From the NCBI GenBank assembly GCA_028282865.1, contig JANQHA010000015.1, positions 1 through 8,021 on the forward strand: 8,021 bases of DNA, in the 5' to 3' direction. Positions 6,119 to 8,021 of the stretch are shown here, one piece after another. A program made the position numbers and the translations under genes. The notes under the pieces are model-generated. The model worked only from the letters and a program-made list of their open reading frames with translations. It was not told the origin of the DNA and ran no database searches. Source of the DNA: Oligoflexales bacterium. GTDB lineage: Bacteria; Bdellovibrionota_B; Oligoflexia; Oligoflexales; CACXFL01. Within the stretch, counting starts at the first letter, position 1; each line of letters begins with the position of its first letter.

Positions 6119-7534
6119 ATGGCACGACTACTCAAATCTCCACTAGTTATTATTATTACTCTTGGATTTCTAGTACGACTAGGCTATCTATTGCACTTTT
6201 TTGAGTATGGATGGGAGCCTGATAGCTACTCACACATTTTGGATGTTTATAATATTGGCTTAAATATGCCAGAGTCTTTATGGGGGCTCATTTCAATTTG
6301 GTCGAAACCACTGTACACTACTTTTTTCTTTGTCGTAGATCTTATTGCACCCATGTCAGTTCCAAGATTATTCCTATTTCAACTACTTAATACCATGTGG
6401 AGCCTTGGCGCGATTATTTTTATCTATAAAGCATTCGAGCCACTTATTATAAAAAACAAAACCACAGCGGCTGTTATTATCCTTCTAGTTGCCGCCATGT
6501 CTTACGTACCATTTAGGGCATCTGTATCAGCATTAACTGAACCTATTGGAGCCTTTTGTAGCGCTTGGTCAATATATTTGATTTCAAGACAAAGGTTTAT
6601 TTGGTCTAGCTTAGTGCTAGGAGTTTGTGTTCTAGCTAGGATTGACATGGGTCTTCCGTGCGTTGTTCATGCTATTGTAGTCTCACTTCACCTCCTAAAG
6701 AGCGCTCGCCCCCAAAGAATTCGAGAGATTTGCCTCGTCGTGGTAGCGACCTTTTTACCGGCATTTCTCTGGAACGCAATTGGGTTTTACCATACAGGAG
6801 CTCTATTATTTCTATTTACCAAGGGCTACCCGACTACTGCAGGTATGTACGGTTACGGGACCCTAACCCACTACCTAGACCTATTTTGGACCTTAGACCC
6901 AGTCTTTCTGGTTTGCTTTTTATTAGGAATAGTTATTTGGTTCGCTAAGTTTCGAGACAATCTCATGCTTAGCCTCTGTCTATACGTATCAACCTCTTAT
7001 TTCATCGTGATGTCAGTGCTTTGGTATAAAGGATCCTTCGCACTAGCTGGATTAGGTCGCTACTATGTTGTCGTGCTACCCTATTTCTTCATCATCGCTT
7101 TTCTCTCTATCAAATTTATTGTAGAGCAAGTTACTTTCAGAAAAAAATACACCCACCTAATCGCACCAGCTCTTATACTCATTGCGATGCTTGGAACATT
7201 AAAGCCCCTCGTTAGAAAGCCTAAGTGGAAGTTTAATCAATGGACCGCACCGGCAACACTTATCGAGCCTTATCATAAGATTAAAGACCACATCAGTGAA
7301 TTTAAGGATGCTCCCATTCATTCTGACAGGCCAGAAATACCTTATTATCTGAATATTCGTGAGCGTTCTGAACGTAGAGCTCTTAAAGATGCTAGAAATC
7401 TAAATATCAAAGGAGTATTTGTCTATGTACCTGGTTGGAGTGATGGGTTAAGCAAAGTCAGTCACGACACATTCAAAAATGCCAGGAAAATAGCATCTTA
7501 CCCAGGAAATATTAATATCTATATTAGGGAGTGA
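6119..7534 (+). CDS. Multi-pass membrane glycosyltransferase, GT-C/PMT-like fold
   Basis: A 471-residue inner-membrane protein with about ten to twelve hydrophobic helices (roughly 8-28, 62-78, 84-104, 117-136, 141-157, 160-176, 180-194, 203-222, 260-276, 283-301, 312-334, 347-362) followed by a soluble C-terminal part of about 110 residues. The first outside loop carries GWEPDSYSH (31-39); an Asp in this loop (Asp35 here) is the catalytic hallmark of GT-C enzymes of the ArnT/PMT type. SALTEP (137-142) matches the conserved Glu-containing segment often found in this fold. Such enzymes move a sugar from a polyprenyl-phosphate donor to a lipid, glycan or protein outside the membrane; the acceptor here is unknown. 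AGGAA (6108-6112), overlapping the upstream stop codon, lies 6 bases before the ATG. The 3' end overlaps the convergent cytochrome gene by 11 bases. Confidence 0.82.
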   Translation: MARLLKSPLVIIITLGFLVRLGYLLHFFEYGWEPDSYSHILDVYNIGLNMPESLWGLISIWSKPLYTTFFFVVDLIAPMSVPRLFLFQLLNTMWSLGAIIFIYKAFEPLIIKNKTTAAVIILLVAAMSYVPFRASVSALTEPIGAFCSAWSIYLISRQRFIWSSLVLGVCVLARIDMGLPCVVHAIVVSLHLLKSARPQRIREICLVVVATFLPAFLWNAIGFYHTGALLFLFTKGYPTTAGMYGYGTLTHYLDLFWTLDPVFLVCFLLGIVIWFAKFRDNLMLSLCLYVSTSYFIVMSVLWYKGSFALAGLGRYYVVVLPYFFIIAFLSIKFIVEQVTFRKKYTHLIAPALILIAMLGTLKPLVRKPKWKFNQWTAPATLIEPYHKIKDHISEFKDAPIHSDRPEIPYYLNIRERSERRALKDARNLNIKGVFVYVPGWSDGLSKVSHDTFKNARKIASYPGNINIYIRE

Positions 7535-8021
7535 TCTTTCTTTTCGACATAGCCTCCAAATAAAATATAATATCTTCAACTTGCCCACGATCTTTCTTAT
7601 TACCGCTAAACTGTTTGGGCATTTTTGTCCCGGCCCGAACAGAAGCCGGATCAAGTATCCATTTCTTCAGCCATTCCGGCTTAATATATTCGACGACGCT
7701 AGTTGGGTAATTTAACTCTGGACCTATTACACCACCCTGGCCATTGATTTGATGGCAACTCATACATTTTTGCCTAAATAGCAAAAAGCCTTTTTTAACG
7801 CGGCCTTTGGTTTTATTAGAAGGAAGCATTTTAGAAAACTTATCGGCAAACTTTATAAATTCTACGGTTTTTACCTGATAAGCCCACATAAAACCAGAGA
7901 TCTCGAGTCGGGCATTCTTTTTCGCTTTCCATACGATGTAAAAAGGTCCTAATGGGATGAATTTCTTTTTTGGGTGATTAAGACCAAATTTATCTCGGCC
8001 TTCAATCTTAACAGCAAAGTA
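7524..8021 (-). CDS. C-type cytochrome, monohaem class I, 5' part beyond the window
   Basis: The reading frame is open from the right edge (165 residues seen), so the visible Met at 7889 is probably internal and the true start lies outside. A cytochrome c domain covers about 75-160: haem attachment CMSCH (86-90, bases 7752-7766), INGQGG and GPELNYP (92-106) and Met134 in GTKMP as the probable sixth haem ligand. Before it (1-70) is a conserved-looking segment with LGPFYIVWKA (24-33) and a WAYQV stretch (46-50), which suggests a larger redox protein or an electron-transfer subunit partnered with an oxidoreductase, possibly a molybdopterin enzyme of the sulfite-oxidase type. That link is from memory and tentative. 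Such domains act in the periplasm, but the signal peptide is not in view. The gene ends inside the convergent glycosyltransferase gene, and no terminator separates them. Confidence 0.88.
   Translation of the reverse strand, partial: YFAVKIEGRDKFGLNHPKKKFIPLGPFYIVWKAKKNARLEISGFMWAYQVKTVEFIKFADKFSKMLPSNKTKGRVKKGFLLFRQKCMSCHQINGQGGVIGPELNYPTSVVEYIKPEWLKKWILDPASVRAGTKMPKQFSGNKKDRGQVEDIIFYLEAMSKRKITP

Noticed and set aside
5817..6204. Overlapping plus-strand frames inside the CAP and glycosyltransferase genes
   Set aside because: They are out-of-frame shadows of well-supported genes and show no family motifs or ribosome sites.

Overview
The window is a protein-coding stretch from a Gram-negative-type bacterium. 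Two genes carry Sec-type signal peptides, there is a c-type cytochrome, a lipoate-attachment enzyme and an acyl-CoA dehydrogenase of the short/branched-chain type. Base composition is moderate, somewhat AT-leaning by eye. The mix fits a proteobacterial or Bdellovibrionota-like lineage, but nothing here fixes the taxon, and I place it no more closely than that.

Layout, left to right. On the minus strand lie a small cysteine-rich protein (40-303, GTG start) and, upstream of it, lipB (377-1066). A divergent gap with a good sigma70-type promoter (1096-1124) then leads into a plus-strand run: a secreted SYLF/Ysc84-domain protein (1172-1846) and two unrecognised helical, probably coiled-coil proteins (1910-2863 and 2860-3738) joined by an ATGA overlap. 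The 63-base gap between the SYLF gene and the first helical gene can form two mutually exclusive 7-bp stems, one of which covers the translation start region of the helical gene.

After a 183-base gap filled by an unusual quasi-periodic, self-complementary element (3780-3908) comes a second plus-strand run: acyl-CoA dehydrogenase (3922-5073), an exported CAP-domain protein that probably uses a TTG start right after the dehydrogenase stop (5075-6109), and a multi-pass GT-C-like membrane glycosyltransferase (6119-7534). Spacings of 1 and 9 bases suggest one transcript, though the three products share no obvious pathway. The right edge holds the 3' part of a minus-strand c-type cytochrome gene (7524-8021, open at the edge) that overlaps the glycosyltransferase gene tail-to-tail by 11 bases.

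I see no tRNA, rRNA, insertion sequence, CRISPR array or convincing intrinsic terminator. The best candidates for something undescribed are the 3780-3908 element, the coupled helical-protein pair, and the possible translational switch in front of that pair.
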